A stretch of DNA of 64,000 nucleotides from Cycas panzhihuaensis (lineage: Eukaryota; Cycadophyta), in assembly GCA_023213395.1 (NCBI GenBank), contig CM041465.1, positions 166,415,741 through 166,479,740 of the forward strand. The letters are read 5' to 3'. Positions within the stretch are counted from its first letter, which is position 1, and every line of letters starts with the position of its first letter. Positions 46,834 through 58,817 of this stretch are shown one piece after another. A program made the position numbers and the translations under genes. The notes under the pieces are model-generated. The model was not told the DNA's origin. It did not search any database and was given only the letters and a program-made list of their open reading frames with translations.

Positions 46834-48300
46834 TTAGTATGTTAAGGGCTCTTTATTAAGAGTAAGGTACAATCCTACTAGTTCAAGCTTAGTATATAAT
46901 AATTCATGCATCCTTACTCTATGGGCATTTCGAGTGCCAATTTTACCCACCTCATTTGGTCGTATGTCCTTATTGAGCTTGTGGCCTTCTCGAGATCCTC
47001 GAGTTGGGAATGATGTCCTCATTTCTCCAACTTCTTGGTTTTTATCATATTCAGTAAAATGATTATTTTGTGAGGAGAATGTTGATGTGCCTAAGGAAGA
47101 TGGTCCTTCTACCATTGTTTTGTCTTTGTCAACTAAAGGTGGAGAGGATGGTTCTTCTATAATGTCTTTGCCTTTGTCAACTTTGTTATCTTCAAAAGAT
47201 GGTGTTGGATGTGTACTCATTTATTCAGAGTCACAACTTATATCCTCCAAGGCTCTATTGTCAGCTTCCAATATTTGGAGTAATTTATGTATGTCCCTGC
47301 CCCCCAAATTTTAGAATCTGAACATCATACTTGATAACATTATTGTAGCGGTGTGAGGGTACTATGGAGTCTAATTTAAGTAACTGATCCTTTGTCTCCA
47401 TAAAAATAACATCTCTGATAATGATGATTTTTCATTGTGAAGGTATAAAGACCTTATACCCTTTCTTATCCATAAGGTATCCAACAAAGATGCCTTTAAG
47501 TGCCCTTGGCTGGAGTTTATTTTGATCTGCATCTAGAATATGGGCATAGCATGTAGAACCAAAAATTCTAAAGTAATGAACAATGGGGGCTTATTCTGAT
47601 CACTTTTCATTAGGTGATTGTACTTCCTTTAATGGGATAATAGCATTAATACAATAAACAGCTATCCAGATTGCTTCAACCGATAGATAGGCAGGTACAT
47701 TTTTATATATTAACATAACACGAGCCATGTTCAAGATTGTCCTATTCATGTGCTCGGCAACTTCATTTTGATGTGGTGTACCTGCTACTGTTGTTTAATG
47801 CTTGATGCCATTATCTCGAAGGTAGCTTTCAAACTCATGTAAGGTATATTCCCCACCATTATCAGTTCAAAGACATTTGAGTTGATAACCTGACTCTGTT
47901 TTAATGAGGGCTTTGAATTCCTTAAATATACGGAATGCTTCATCTTTCTTGTGTAGAAAAGCTACCTATACTTTTCTAGTGAAATCATCAATGAAAGAGA
48001 TGTAATATAGCTTACCCTTCAGTGAAGGAATGGGCATTGGCCCGTACAAATTAGAGTGTACTAATTGTAATAGATGGCTCGATTTCCACTGACTTTTGGG
48101 AAAGGGTTGTCGATGAGATTTGGCAATGATATAAGCTTCACATTTAAAGGGCTTAGAGGATAACTTTGGAAGGTTTGGAAGAGTATTAGAAAGATCTTTA
48201 AGTCTATCAATATGAACATGGCCTATACAAGCATGCCAAAGAGCTTCTGGTGACAACGTTGGATGGGTCAAGATGGAATTAAATGTAAATTCTTCATCGA
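46834..48300 (-). pseudogene. Copia integrase and linker of G2
   Basis: Integrase reads SPEALWHACIGHVHIDRL (48,255), KCEAYIIAKSHRQPFPKSQW, SFIDDFTRKV (48,000), the TDNGGEY box near 47,865 with the shared stop at 47,867-47,869, and the QQNGV-like box near 47,765 (decayed). An acidic, Ser-rich linker (EEPSSPPLVDKDKTMVEGPS, 47,155) separates integrase from RT, as in G1. Confidence 0.82.
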
Positions 48301-49506
48301 CATAAGGGCTTTGGGTATAATGCGCTTCAGAAGATGGAGAGCTATTTAGTTAAAAGAGTTTGCTAGAGAGATGTCCAATCAAAACCACCTGATTAGTTAG
48401 AGGGTGAATGACCTTAAGAGTTTGGTCATTTACAGTTACACATAGATCAAATCCACAAGAAACAAGTGTAGATAAAGAGAGTAGGTTTCGTTTGAGATTG
48501 GGTATGTATAAGACATCAAGCACTGTAAAATCTTCTAATCCTGAGAGTTTCAGGTGAATGTTGCTAATTCCTTCAATAGGTTGTTGCGTTTTATTAGCCA
48601 TGTGAACAACTCCATGAACATTTGAGTCAAATGTTTGATATAAACTGTGATACATGTCATATGTTGAGTTGCTTCTGTGTCCATGATCCACTGTCCATCG
48701 ATTAAAGCCACACTATTGGCAATTCCAATAGGGCTTGGCATTGGTGAAGGGAATTCACAAGTGATATACCCACACTGAGCTTCAAAGTATCTCTTTAGTT
48801 GGTCAATAATATTTGATGCTGAAGATCCCTCAATTCTCTGAATGTGTGCTTATACAAAACTTGCACCACTAAAGCATTCTTCACAAGTTTCTTCAACATT
48901 GTGAGCTCCATGTTTTCGTTGGAACTTGGCCAACTTATAAGTGGAAGTTCTACAATCTTTTGCTAAGTGTCCTTTACGGTTACACTGATCATACATAATG
49001 GTTTAATTACCAGTCCCTAAAGAAGTACTGGTTTGGCCTAACTGTCTTGCTCTTTGTTGAGGTGGCCCTTAGCCTTGGAACTATCGAGGTTGTGATTGAG
49101 GGTTTGATTGACCTTGTGGATGATTTCCCATATTTCTTCCTCTTCTTCTTGCTCATTTGTTTCCTCTGCCATGAGAGGGACCTTGATTTTTTGTGTAGCA
49201 AACTTTTTCTTCTACCTCAAAGGCTACATCTGGAAGAGAGTCAGAGGCTACAAAGTTTGTATCAAAGGTCTTGTCAAATTCTATAAATTTCTGGGCAAGT
49301 GCTTTGAAGTTGAGTGTCTTCAATGTTCCACTAGATTGAAGACTTCCAAGCAAGTTTTTATAATCGAGGACATGTAAACATGACTATATCAAAAATGCCC
49401 AAGTGATGCATTAGGTCTTAAAATCTTTGTCAAATGCCTGTTTGATTAGTCGAAGGAGATTTATTGTCTCATGAGATCATCCCTTCTGCATTTTTAATTT
49501 GTTCAT
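48301..49506 (-). pseudogene. Copia gag C-terminus and protease of G2
   Basis: The gag is cut at 49,506, where sequence jumps to leader, so no gag start exists. The remaining part holds LGSLQSSGTLKTLNFKALAQ (49,350), the zinc knuckle region near 48,985, and protease WIMDTEATQHMTC (48,690), in which the catalytic DTG reads DTE. VLYIPNLKRNLLSLSTLVSC (48,513) follows. Confidence 0.82.
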
Positions 49507-50470
49507 ATCCCTAAATCTATATGCATGCTATTTTGCCCTATTTTGTGATTTTTTCACAAAATTTACAAATAATGATAAATGGGCAAATTTTTAGAAATTA
49601 CAAATATGAAGGCCTAAATGATGAAATCTGAATTTATGATAGAAGGAAAAAGTGTTCAAAATGTCTTTTCTGATAGAGTTGTAAAGTCAGATTTCAGAAA
49701 AGGCATAAAAACTTTTCTACCTAAAAAAGCACCAAAGTAAAATAATACCAGATCAACTGTCTCTGAATCTACACCTCAATATGTCAAAAGTTAAATTTTG
49801 ACATGTACATTAACTTTCCCTTCTGCACCATATTTGAAATCTGCCAAAAACTTACCCGAAATACCCTTACAAGGTCCTTTATGAGGTTGAGTAGGCAAAA
49901 TCAGCATAGATCTCACTAACTGTGAGAAAATTGCATAGATCTCACTAACCAGTGGATAAAATTTGATGGTATTTATCTTAAAATTATCTTAAGACATAAA
50001 TGTACCAGATCCCTTAATAAAACTTTTAGATCTTCAGCTTCTAATTGAAGGATTTCATTAGGAAAAGTGCTTTAAATCACTTATCCACAAAATTTACCTT
50101 TTTTGTCATAGCCAAAACTCATTGTTGCGAGCTGAATATGAAGTTAATCTAGAAGATAAAAATGATCTTCTAGTGAAGGCAACCTTGCATGCCAAATTTC
50201 ATCAAATTCTAAAATGGTTGATTTTTTATGAAATTTTGGGCTTTTAATGCTTCTGGGACTATTCCGGCAGCTAAATGGCTTCAAAAACCTGTATTCTTTA
50301 CCTATGAATTTTTGTACACATGTACAAAATAGTAACATGCAAAATACTATAATTTTAAGCTCTCAAAATATTAAAAAATAATGAATACACTCTCAATACT
50401 TCACATTGAAGGTGAAGGAGAGGCAAAATGACTCCATGCAAGTGGAATGGAATGAATAGATCCCCTTTTA
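49507..50470 (-). other. Remaining leader of G2
   Basis: It aligns with G1 41,396-42,352, for example in CTAAATCTATATGCATGCTA and TTCACATTGAAGGTGAAGG. The rest of the leader and the gag start are deleted. Confidence 0.75.
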
Positions 50471-50482
50471 GCTCTGATACCA
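50471..50482 (-). other. Primer binding site of G2
   Basis: Plus-strand GCTCTGATACCA, an exact initiator tRNA-Met-type site in the minus orientation. Confidence 0.95.
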
Positions 50483-50484
50483 CA

Positions 50485-50796
50485 TGAAGGAAGGATGGAT
50501 CTAGGAGATAAATCACTCACATGCACACAATGGCAATGGAGAATGAAAAAGAAGATGAAACAAGATATGAGAGTAAGCTTGAAGGTGAGAATGAATAATA
50601 ACTCCCTCCTTGAGGTTTCACCTTTTATTTTTGAGGGTGAGCATTAGGGTTAGGATTTTCCTGCCTAATGACATAAACCTAAAATTACATCTAAATGCAT
50701 ATAAAGTATATTTCATTAAGAGATTAATGCTAATAATATATCGTAAGGTCACATAATTAATCTACACAAATGATCTTGATACATTAACCTCTTTTA
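50485..50796 (-). repeat. 5' LTR of copia element G2 (right in window)
   Basis: 312 bp, plus strand TGAAGGAAGGATGG to CCTCTTTTA, matching the other three G-family LTRs. Confidence 0.93.
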
Positions 50797-50802
50797 AGAT
50801 AA

Positions 50803-52107
50803 TGAATGAAAAAGAAAGTTTTATTTAAAAGTGAACATATTAAAGCTTATTCACTATATTTAAAGGCTCAAAATAAATAAAAAATTAATGTTGTGAGATA
50901 TATTTAATGTGAAATTGATGTAAAATATTTTAAATATATGTTGTATATGAAAACCCCCCTTGGGAATTGAACATAATTAATCTAGTAAATCTAGCTATTT
51001 ATCAAATAACAATGATCACCTAGTTTATTAGACATATGTTTGAATGAATGATGATTGATGACACCACTTGATATTTGATAAAAGGCCCATATTATTTGTT
51101 TGATGTTGGAGAGATAAGTTTATATGATAATTGAGTTTTCCACATATTTATAAGAGGAGAAATAAGGAGAAGTCTCATATGTTGTTTACTTAGAATACTA
51201 AATTTAGCTATTGAGGTTATTTAATTTATATAAAATATATATTTGTTAATGAGAAATTTGACTTGTGATGTATGACAAGAGGTATAAAAATACATTGTTT
51301 ATATTACCTTATTATAACTAACTTGTCTTAGCCAAGTCATACAACTTGCTCCTAAAGTTAGTATATTTGGATAATTGATATGATATTGATGAGTTATTAA
51401 TAGTTGTTAAAAGAAAGATATAAATGTGTAGAAGTACCAATGAAGGCAACACACAAGCTTTCTGCTCATATGTAAGAGGTGAAATAAATAAGATTATTCT
51501 TATGTAATACATAAATTATCTTATTAATCTTGTATTTAAGAGAAGAGATCTTTTATGCTACCCTTATTTGCTAATGAGCCACATACAAGAAGCATATCTT
51601 ATAGAACTAGCAATTACAATGATTGGTTACCCATGTATTTTGGTAAATGGTTATTATTTTATATGTACATTAGTAATCATTTTAAAATTTAAGATTGTTT
51701 AGATAATAGGTTAATAGATGTTGATAAAGGATAGTAGCTTCATAGGTGAAAATATAAAGGTATTCAAGAAAACACTTTATATAAATATTATTAGTGAAAG
51801 TCATGTATATTAGTTAATGTTTGTTTATTGAATGAGGATTATACGAGTATTTTTACAAGTTGGTTGTTCATAGTTAGTCATTAATAATCATAAATGACTA
51901 TATACAGATATTTATAGGTTAATAATTGTAAGAAACAAGCATTGTATCGACAAATTTACAAGTACAAGTGATATAATTTGATATAAGTTTGATATAGATT
52001 ATAGTTTACAAGTTCCATCATAAAAAAAAGCATAAAGACATGAAGATATAAAGGCTAAGGTTGATTAAATACTTGAAGAATTAGAAGACATTAAGCTTGA
52101 AGGGGGA
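50803..52107 (+). other. Internal region of element H, main part
   Basis: About 1.3 kb, AT-rich, without gag or pol motifs on either strand. It ends with GAAGGGGGAG (about 52,098-52,107), the polypurine tract. A 130-bp piece of the same region lies at 44,414-44,543. Confidence 0.6.
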
Positions 52108-52582
52108 GTATAGAATACGTGATATATTCAGATATCTAATATTTAATATAATATAGTGGACCCCTTTAAAATCTAAATTACCAATGCATTGAGATATGTG
52201 AAATACATGATTCTTCATGTACATATCATATTAGATGATGAAAAGGCTCAAGAAATATTATAGGCTATTCATGAGGTGGCATTGATATAAATATGAACAC
52301 ACACCACTTTAAAACTTAAGATAAAAGATGTAATTATTTGATACCATAATAGAAGCTTCCAACTCTAACCTTCTCTCATGGCTTTTTCCATACTAGATTT
52401 TTCATGTATAAATCTATTGTCTCTTATAATGTACATACGTTTATTAATATTACTTTATAATTCATATTATTACTTGATATATTGATCTTATATATACTAT
52501 TTATATACATTCCTTATGATATAATTCATTGATTATACATGCTTGATATACTTTCACTGCATATAATGAGTATATTCTAATA
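52108..52582 (+). repeat. 3' LTR of element H
   Basis: It starts GTATAGAATACGTGATA and ends TTCTAATA, paired with 43,926-44,402. Confidence 0.8.
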
Positions 52583-52618
52583 TGATATCAAAGTTAAATT
52601 CTAAATTCTAATAAAGAT

Positions 52619-53230
52619 GTCTCTCTTTAAACCTATTTAAGATAGAAATTATAGTATACCTCTCTGCTAGTCAGACCTTGCATATCAAAATAATACATCA
52701 AGAAAGATTTGACCAAAATAGAAAGTATAATCTACAAGGATAAGGATAATATAAAGGTAGTACAAGATTGATATTAGTTTTACTAACTTAAAATATTTAG
52801 CCAGGGAATTTCAAATAGCAGATAAGGTTTTTCTTTAAGTCAAACCTAAAAGAAGTTCCTTAAAATTAGAAAAGTATCCTAAGGTAACTCTTAAATACTG
52901 TGGCCTTTTTTAAGTACTCTAACGAGTGGAAAACATAGCTTATAAACTTACTTTACCTTGTCAATAAAAAATTCACAATATATTTTTTGTAAGTTTATTA
53001 AAAGAACTATGTGCCTAATGAAAATCATTTGAGAAAATAAGATGAGATAACATATAAACTTAGATGTGAATTTATAGTAAAAGTAGAAAGAATTCTAGAT
53101 GGAATAATTAAATAACTTAGAAATTAAAAAATCTCTAAAGTTAAAATAAATAGACTTCTTATGATGAATATAATGCCACTTTGGAAAGAGAAAGTTTATG
53201 TTATTACAATACCCATAATTATTTATTAAT
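52619..53230 (+). pseudogene. Gypsy integrase C-terminus (element E, fourth piece)
   Basis: The frame resumes with MSLFKPI*DRNYSIPLC*SD (52,619-52,678), the segment expected after SSIK at 43,920. It continues REFQIADKVFL, LKLEKYPKVTLKYCGLF, VENIAYKLTLPCQ and KIHNIFFVSLLKEL (52,805-53,015), the GPY/F module. A chromodomain-like EYNATLERES-type end lies near 53,170-53,200. Stops at Trp, Arg and Gln sites are frequent. Confidence 0.88.
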
Positions 53231-53303
53231 TATGTTTGTATATTTATGATATGAAGTAATAGGAAAGTTGTTGGGGTTAATTGTAAATCAAGTGGAAGAG
53301 AAA

Positions 53304-54027
53304 TATCATGTACCGAACTTCCTTAAGATAACAAATTAAAACTAAGAGAAGGAAAGCCCTTATACTTAAATAATAAATATGTTAATTAATGATTAATTAT
53401 GTTATTTATAAAAAGGATATAATATGATGGGAGGTTATAACCTTATAAAATAAATTAACTAGAAAAGAGAGGTAATCTAGGGAGGAATTATGGAGCCTTA
53501 GGGTCAAATTCATGATTTAAGGAGAAATCCTAAAGACTTTAGATTAAATTCTTATGAAGGAGGAATTTTAGAGCCAACGAGGTTGGCTTCTTATTAACTA
53601 GAATCACATTATAGTGTGAACTCATAATTGAAAAGGTTGAGGGCATTGTAATTGGATCAAGATTTGAAATAGCAAGAGGATTAGAGTTACAAGTTTACCA
53701 TAGGGGACAAGAATTATAGTAGGGTGCTATTGTTCATACTAGGTTTAGTTGGTGTTAAGAGTATTTATGAGGTGCCTAGTTTAGGTCCAAAGAATTATTC
53801 TCTAGAAGACTTGCTTATTTAGATTAGAAAATTTATCCTTTGTATAAATAAGTGTGTACTAAACTCTATTTTGAATAAATTAATTATTTTTATTTAAAAA
53901 AAGAGAAATAATTTGCATGTTAAAACTACTTTCTTTTATTTTGCTATTTTAATAGTTATTAATAAAATGTGATGAAAGTGTATGAATCTATCTATTTATC
54001 TTTTACAAGAAATTCTCACATTATAAT
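53304..54027 (+). repeat. 3' LTR of gypsy element E
   Basis: 724 bp, from TATCATGTACCGAACTTCC to ATTATAAT. It is 143 bp longer than the 5' copy because of several length changes. The match to 23,598-24,178 is moderate but runs through the whole length. Confidence 0.75.
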
Positions 54028-54032
54028 TGAGA

Positions 54033-56450
54033 GTGCTCTTATATGTCTATTGGTTTGATATTAATACTAATCCAATATTAAAATGGTGGATGTTGAATAT
54101 AAACAAAGTGGTATAATATTCACTTATCCTTAAGTCATTAATGGGTATTCACTGTGATTAATTATGTATATACTCACCCCACTTACATAATATTATTATT
54201 AGAAAACATAGTGGTTATTTGATATGATTGGTCAGACCAGAGCTAGATTCACACTATTTAAAGGAGCAATCTCTTATGTAGAATTTGATTAATTCATTAT
54301 TTAATGGAATAACAACTATTAATGCCTATGGTTTTACCCCTTATGAGGTTTTCCACATATAAATCTAGTGCCTAACTTACGTTTGCATTATATTTTCTTA
54401 CATTATTATGTTAATTTTGTCTCATTTAATGCTTCTATAATGTTTTATTTTTTTAATAGCACTTTGGAGTAGATCTTATATCTCCTTATTAATTATAGAT
54501 TTTTTAATTTTTTTACAAATAAAATCCCTATATATTGGGATTAACCCTTCAACATGAGATGCCATAGGAAAGAGGAATCTAATCTACCAAAATTACCTAA
54601 GAATTATACCTAGCCTTGTATATTTTAGAGAAAACTATATCAAGCAACTTTAAACCCCCCAAAAATCTTGAAGTTCATATAATTCTCACTCACTTAATCA
54701 ACTTAAACTTACTCATAAGAGATTATCTTTGGCCTAAATCATCACTTATTTTAAGGTTCACAAGTCAATTTCAATGCAACTATGTACAATAGTTCCACAA
54801 CCACCTTATGAGCCATTATGTAATTCAAGTGAACTAGAATGATAATGAGCTAAAGATAACAACATAATTAACACCACTATTATGCTACTACATGTTTAAT
54901 AAGCTCCATAATGAATGTTAAAAATGTCAGCGTACTAAACTTTATATGCTATATACGATACCATCATTGGCCAAAATGTTATTACATGTATGACACCCTC
55001 CACCACTAGAGTAACCCACACAAACCAACTCATAAGACTAAATTTAGTTTATCATTGATAATTTATATCAAAACCTATTAGAACACAAAAGATTCCAAAC
55101 CATCGAAAAGGTAATAATATGAAATAGAACATATAAGCTCTAATCTACATCTACCATGATCTAAAAATGGGGTAAGGATGGGTCAATTACAAGCCTCCAA
55201 CCATTGAACAAAACTCATACAATTATCATTTTATCCCAACCACCTTATACCTAATTAAGTTTAATTAATATCCAATTTGAATGCCAATGGTCATCATGCT
55301 ATAGAAAATATAGTCTACTAAATAGAAGGATATAATTATTTATTAGCACTAAAAGGATGAGGTCTCACCACATAAGGATGTAGTAATTAGTAATAATATT
55401 CTTGAACAAAATCATCAACCACTAATAAATACCTTTAATCCATGAACATGGGAAGATGATCAAGGAAAATAAATTGACCTTCAACACTAATCTAAAGGAA
55501 GACATATATTGCTAAACATAGTTTGGAAGACGATGGAAAATCTTTCCTAAACAAAGGAAAACTACATGCTAATCCATGGAGATCTAAACTAATTTGACAT
55601 GTTGATCCATTGAGATATTATCAGTTGATCATGCTGCCCTCACTTGCTCTAAGATATATAGTTCATTTTTGTCCTTAATATAATGGACCCTTTCTAGCAC
55701 TAAGAATTCCTTCACTAACATTAGAATCCATAATCTTTTGGGAATCTAGTGTAAGCTTGTCTCTACTAAATCATAGTTGGGATTGAGTCCTACTTTCAAT
55801 ACCCTTTGAAGATTTAAATTAAAGAATTTCCTTATTAGACTATTTACCTACCTCCCTTCTATTAATATCTACATAATCCATTTTAACATCATTTACTATT
55901 ATTAATATTATATTGCCTTAAGTCTAGATCAACTCCTCTACTACTTACTTAAAAGTAACCAACACCTAGTCACATTTGGTTGGAGCTCTATTAGCTTTTG
56001 TCTTAGTAAAAATTTAAGATTTTAAGTTTCCACTATATTATTATTATCTTAGGTCTCCATTTCTCTATTCAATGATTTCTTATTCTTTACATATTTGATA
56101 GAAATATCTACACACTCACTAAAGGCTACTACCTGAGTTGGAAGCTCTTATAAAATAAAAGGTGATGTATAATCATCTATAAAATTTACTAAGTCTAACC
56201 TTACTACCACCTAAATATTCTCCCATTGGTATATCACTAATAATACTTTATTGGACATTATTCTTGATCATACCTTGTGTCTGCATGGTGGAAGGGTCCT
56301 AAATGCATGCCTCTAGGGGGTCACTATGGATAAGGACCTCTAGACAAATATTAAGGCTATAAAAGGGACCTAAATACCTCAAAGAAAGGATAGGTTACCC
56401 TAAAAAGGCATCCACATATCAGAACGTAGGTTTGGGGACCCACAAATAGT
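54033..56450. other. Unassigned, repeat-like sequence
   Basis: No frame over 60 residues and no sure family match. The stretch at 54,084-54,480 has features of a copia LTR (TGTTGAATATAA start after a purine run, GGTTTTACCCCTTATGAGGTTTTCC box), but no partner was found. A short CQRTKLYMLY-like frame near 54,933 recalls a gypsy integrase finger, too little to call. Confidence 0.35.
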
Positions 56451-58700
56451 GTGATAACCTTCTCTTCCTTCTAGATATCTTTCTTGGTTTGAATTAGGTA
56501 ACGAGGCACCTTTGGGTAATTGAATAGCCTAAGGAGAGCTCTCCTATCCTTAGAGGGAGAGAAGAGAGGCTAGACCACCTTTTTAAAAAGGAGGTAAGTA
56601 ATGAAGGAGAGGATTGGTAGCAAAATGAGAGGCAGTTTTGATAAGCCTACTCAAATTCTAGAAGTTTGTTAATGAAGAGGGTAGGGTCTTGAGTGTTGAG
56701 GTCTTAAGAAGGAGGCAATATTACAACCATCTAAGAAGCAACCAAGTTGCAATCTCTTCTTGAGTGATAATAAGAGTGGGATGGTGTGAGTGTGTAATAG
56801 AAAGAAGGGTGGAGAAAAGCTGTGAATATATCATAGCGACTAGGTTATGAAGACTTCTCGTGTTTCTGAAAAGAATGGGATGATCTTTTGAATTGATGTT
56901 TACTATATTGTAAGGTGTGGTTTGGTCTTGTTTATACGAGTTTGTGGTGTCATTTCAATCTCATAAAAAGATGGGTGCTTCCAAAGAAATAAGGCACACA
57001 AAAGATCAAAACAAGCATAGGAAACAAATACATAACTTTTTCCCTATTTGTCCTCTTATTTTCTTTCACCTCTAAATAAATACAATGAGTGCTAAAGGTA
57101 TGGAGGAGGAAAGGGAAAGGTAGAACACAAGGTGTTTCATTTCATGGATATTCCTCTCTTTTTAGTAGGAGGAGGATTGGATTCTTTAGGAAATAATGAA
57201 TCTAATAAATGTTTCCTAAAAATATATGCAAATGGTATGTTTTTTTCTCTCTTCCCCTTCTAACATGCGACTAAAGAAACTTTCAAGGGAAAAAAGGCTT
57301 TTAATTATTTATTTTCTTTTTCTTAAATTTATAAAACTAAAAAAATGGAATGGGGGAGAAATAAAGAAGGAGAAAGATGCATAAGAAAGAGTGCACCTAG
57401 TTGTGACATTTAGTGCCACATTTCATTGTGCCCCTTATTATTGCTTCTCACAACGTGTCCCCATGAGTTGCCGATGCCTTTATTTCTGTTGCTTGTCATG
57501 AAAGCTATTGGAGTTGGAGGGAGGGGCTTCTTCACCTTACCCTAACCTCCAAATGGGGCTTACCTATCATCCCTGACTAAGAAATAATGCAAGAAGAGAA
57601 ATGGGAATAAAGTGGAAATAAAAATAGAAACAAATGAAATGTTACCCTTTTGTGATATATCGCTTGATTTGAAAAATAATCTCCAACCTATAGCACAAAA
57701 GAGAGCAAGTCTTCCCACAAGCAAGATATGTATATATATGTATATCCTTGATAAAGAAACTAGTATGTTGATTTGTAAACAAAAGGAGAAACAAATATAA
57801 TATTGTGTGTTTCTTATTTAGTGATTTTTATATGCATGTGCAATAATCATAACACAAATAAAAAAGAGAAAAAAGATGGGTGTTGCCTTGGGATGGTAAG
57901 CTCCTCTAAATAATGATAGATTCCTACAAGCTATAGCTCACTTGGATAGGGTTTGTAAGCAAATACAAGGTTGATAGGTATGTATGTATACCTCACAACG
58001 ATCCAAAATCCTAAAACTAGTACTGGAATACATGGAAAGGTGCCTCAAAGCCTGGGGGAGGGGTTTACCCACATGAGAGGCAACTTGATGAGTCATAACT
58101 CTAGCCTATGGACCTCTTCACAAGTTCCCTTGGATTGGTTTGGCTTCTTTATTTCTATAAGCTAGTAGATTCAATGTGTGGAGGATAAGTAAAGTGGTGA
58201 AAAGGAGGTATTGCATCCTTATACTAGGTGAAAGAGGGCCCAAAATCAATAGAAAACTAATCTAAGCATAGATCTAGGGTCATATATCTAAAAATAGCAA
58301 GGAATAAATCATAAAAAAGGGAGATTCTTGCAAATAAAAATCAAAAAACAAAAATGGATTTACCATACAAGAGTGATGACTCTAGGTGAAGAGCAACATT
58401 GGAGGAGAATAAACCTCCATTTTATGAAGGGAAGAAGGAGATCCCTTGTCGTTTGCTTGACTGGAAGGCCCTCCTTGCTTAGCTTGGCTTGTTCTTAGGT
58501 TATTCTCTCCTTGCTTATGGAAGAAACCTATAATTTTATATGTAGAAGGAGTGGAAGAGAGTTGGGGAAGAGAGAATGAGAGAAGAGAGCTTGTTTCCTA
58601 CAAAAAATGATAATAGAATATTTTCTTGATTGATTCCTTGTCTAAATGAATTTAAATTTGGAGATTTTATTTATTTAGAGAGGTCTTGAGGCCATTAGGG
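56451..58700. other. Unassigned sequence
   Basis: Both strands were read; no family motif, tRNA or long frame is seen. Purine-rich stretches are common from 56,560 to 57,130. Confidence 0.35.
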
Positions 58701-58817
58701 CCTGATTTGGGTGAGTCCCAAGGTAGGATAGTGTGTTGTCTAGTCATAATTGTTAGAACTATCTGTTTCTAGCTGCGGCTAACCACATAACAATCACACC
58801 GTGAACTTATTTGTGGC

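Larger units (their letters stand above)
44549..50796 (-). mobile_element. Ty1/copia element G2, minus strand, internally deleted, nested in H
   Basis: A 6.25-kb relative of G1 with two 312-bp LTRs (44,549-44,860 and 50,485-50,796). GATAA occurs at 44,544-44,548 and 50,798-50,802, a target duplication with a one-base uncertainty on the right. Domain order is as in G1. About 1.41 kb present in G1 (39,978-41,395) is missing at 49,507, which removes the gag start and half the leader. The difference in total length (7,657 against 6,248) agrees with that one deletion. It cannot make a full gag. Confidence 0.9.
43926..52613 (+). mobile_element. Short non-coding LTR element H, nested in E
   Basis: LTRs at 43,926-44,402 and 52,108-52,582 share GATATRTTCA-like starts, TCTAATATTTAATAT, GATGATGAAAARGCTCAAGA and GATATAATTCATT. 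AAGAT flanks the element at 43,921-43,925 and 52,614-52,618, and the E integrase frame joins across it. A primer-site-like TAATATTAGAG (44,403-44,413) follows the first LTR; GAAGGGGGAG precedes the second. Without G2, H is about 2.4 kb and its internal 1.4 kb has no pol motif. A 31-bp stretch lies between the 3' LTR and the target duplication. Confidence 0.8.
23598..54027 (+). mobile_element. Ty3/gypsy element E, host of a 20-kb insertion stack
   Basis: LTRs at 23,598-24,178 and 53,304-54,027 are the same family (shared AACTTCCTTARG near the start, TTAATTAATGATTA, GTGCCTAGTTTAGG-like block and a final ATTATAAT). Possible target duplication TGAGT (23,593-23,597) and TGAGA (54,028-54,032). The internal region is gag, protease, RT, RNase H, integrase and integrase tail, in four pieces separated by F (28,629-34,761), G1 (35,022-42,678) and H (43,926-52,613). 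Removing these brings the pol pieces together in gypsy order. Own length is about 8 kb. It is the oldest layer of the nest. Confidence 0.85.

Noticed and set aside
54084-54480. Complete copia LTR right of element E
   Set aside because: It has LTR-like boxes but no partner copy, primer site or adjoining coding sequence, so it was left within an unassigned region.
55850-56260. Minus-strand coding relic (ELPTQVVAFSECVDIS-like frame)
   Set aside because: A few readable residues, but no family motif on either side and too many stops to support a gene call.
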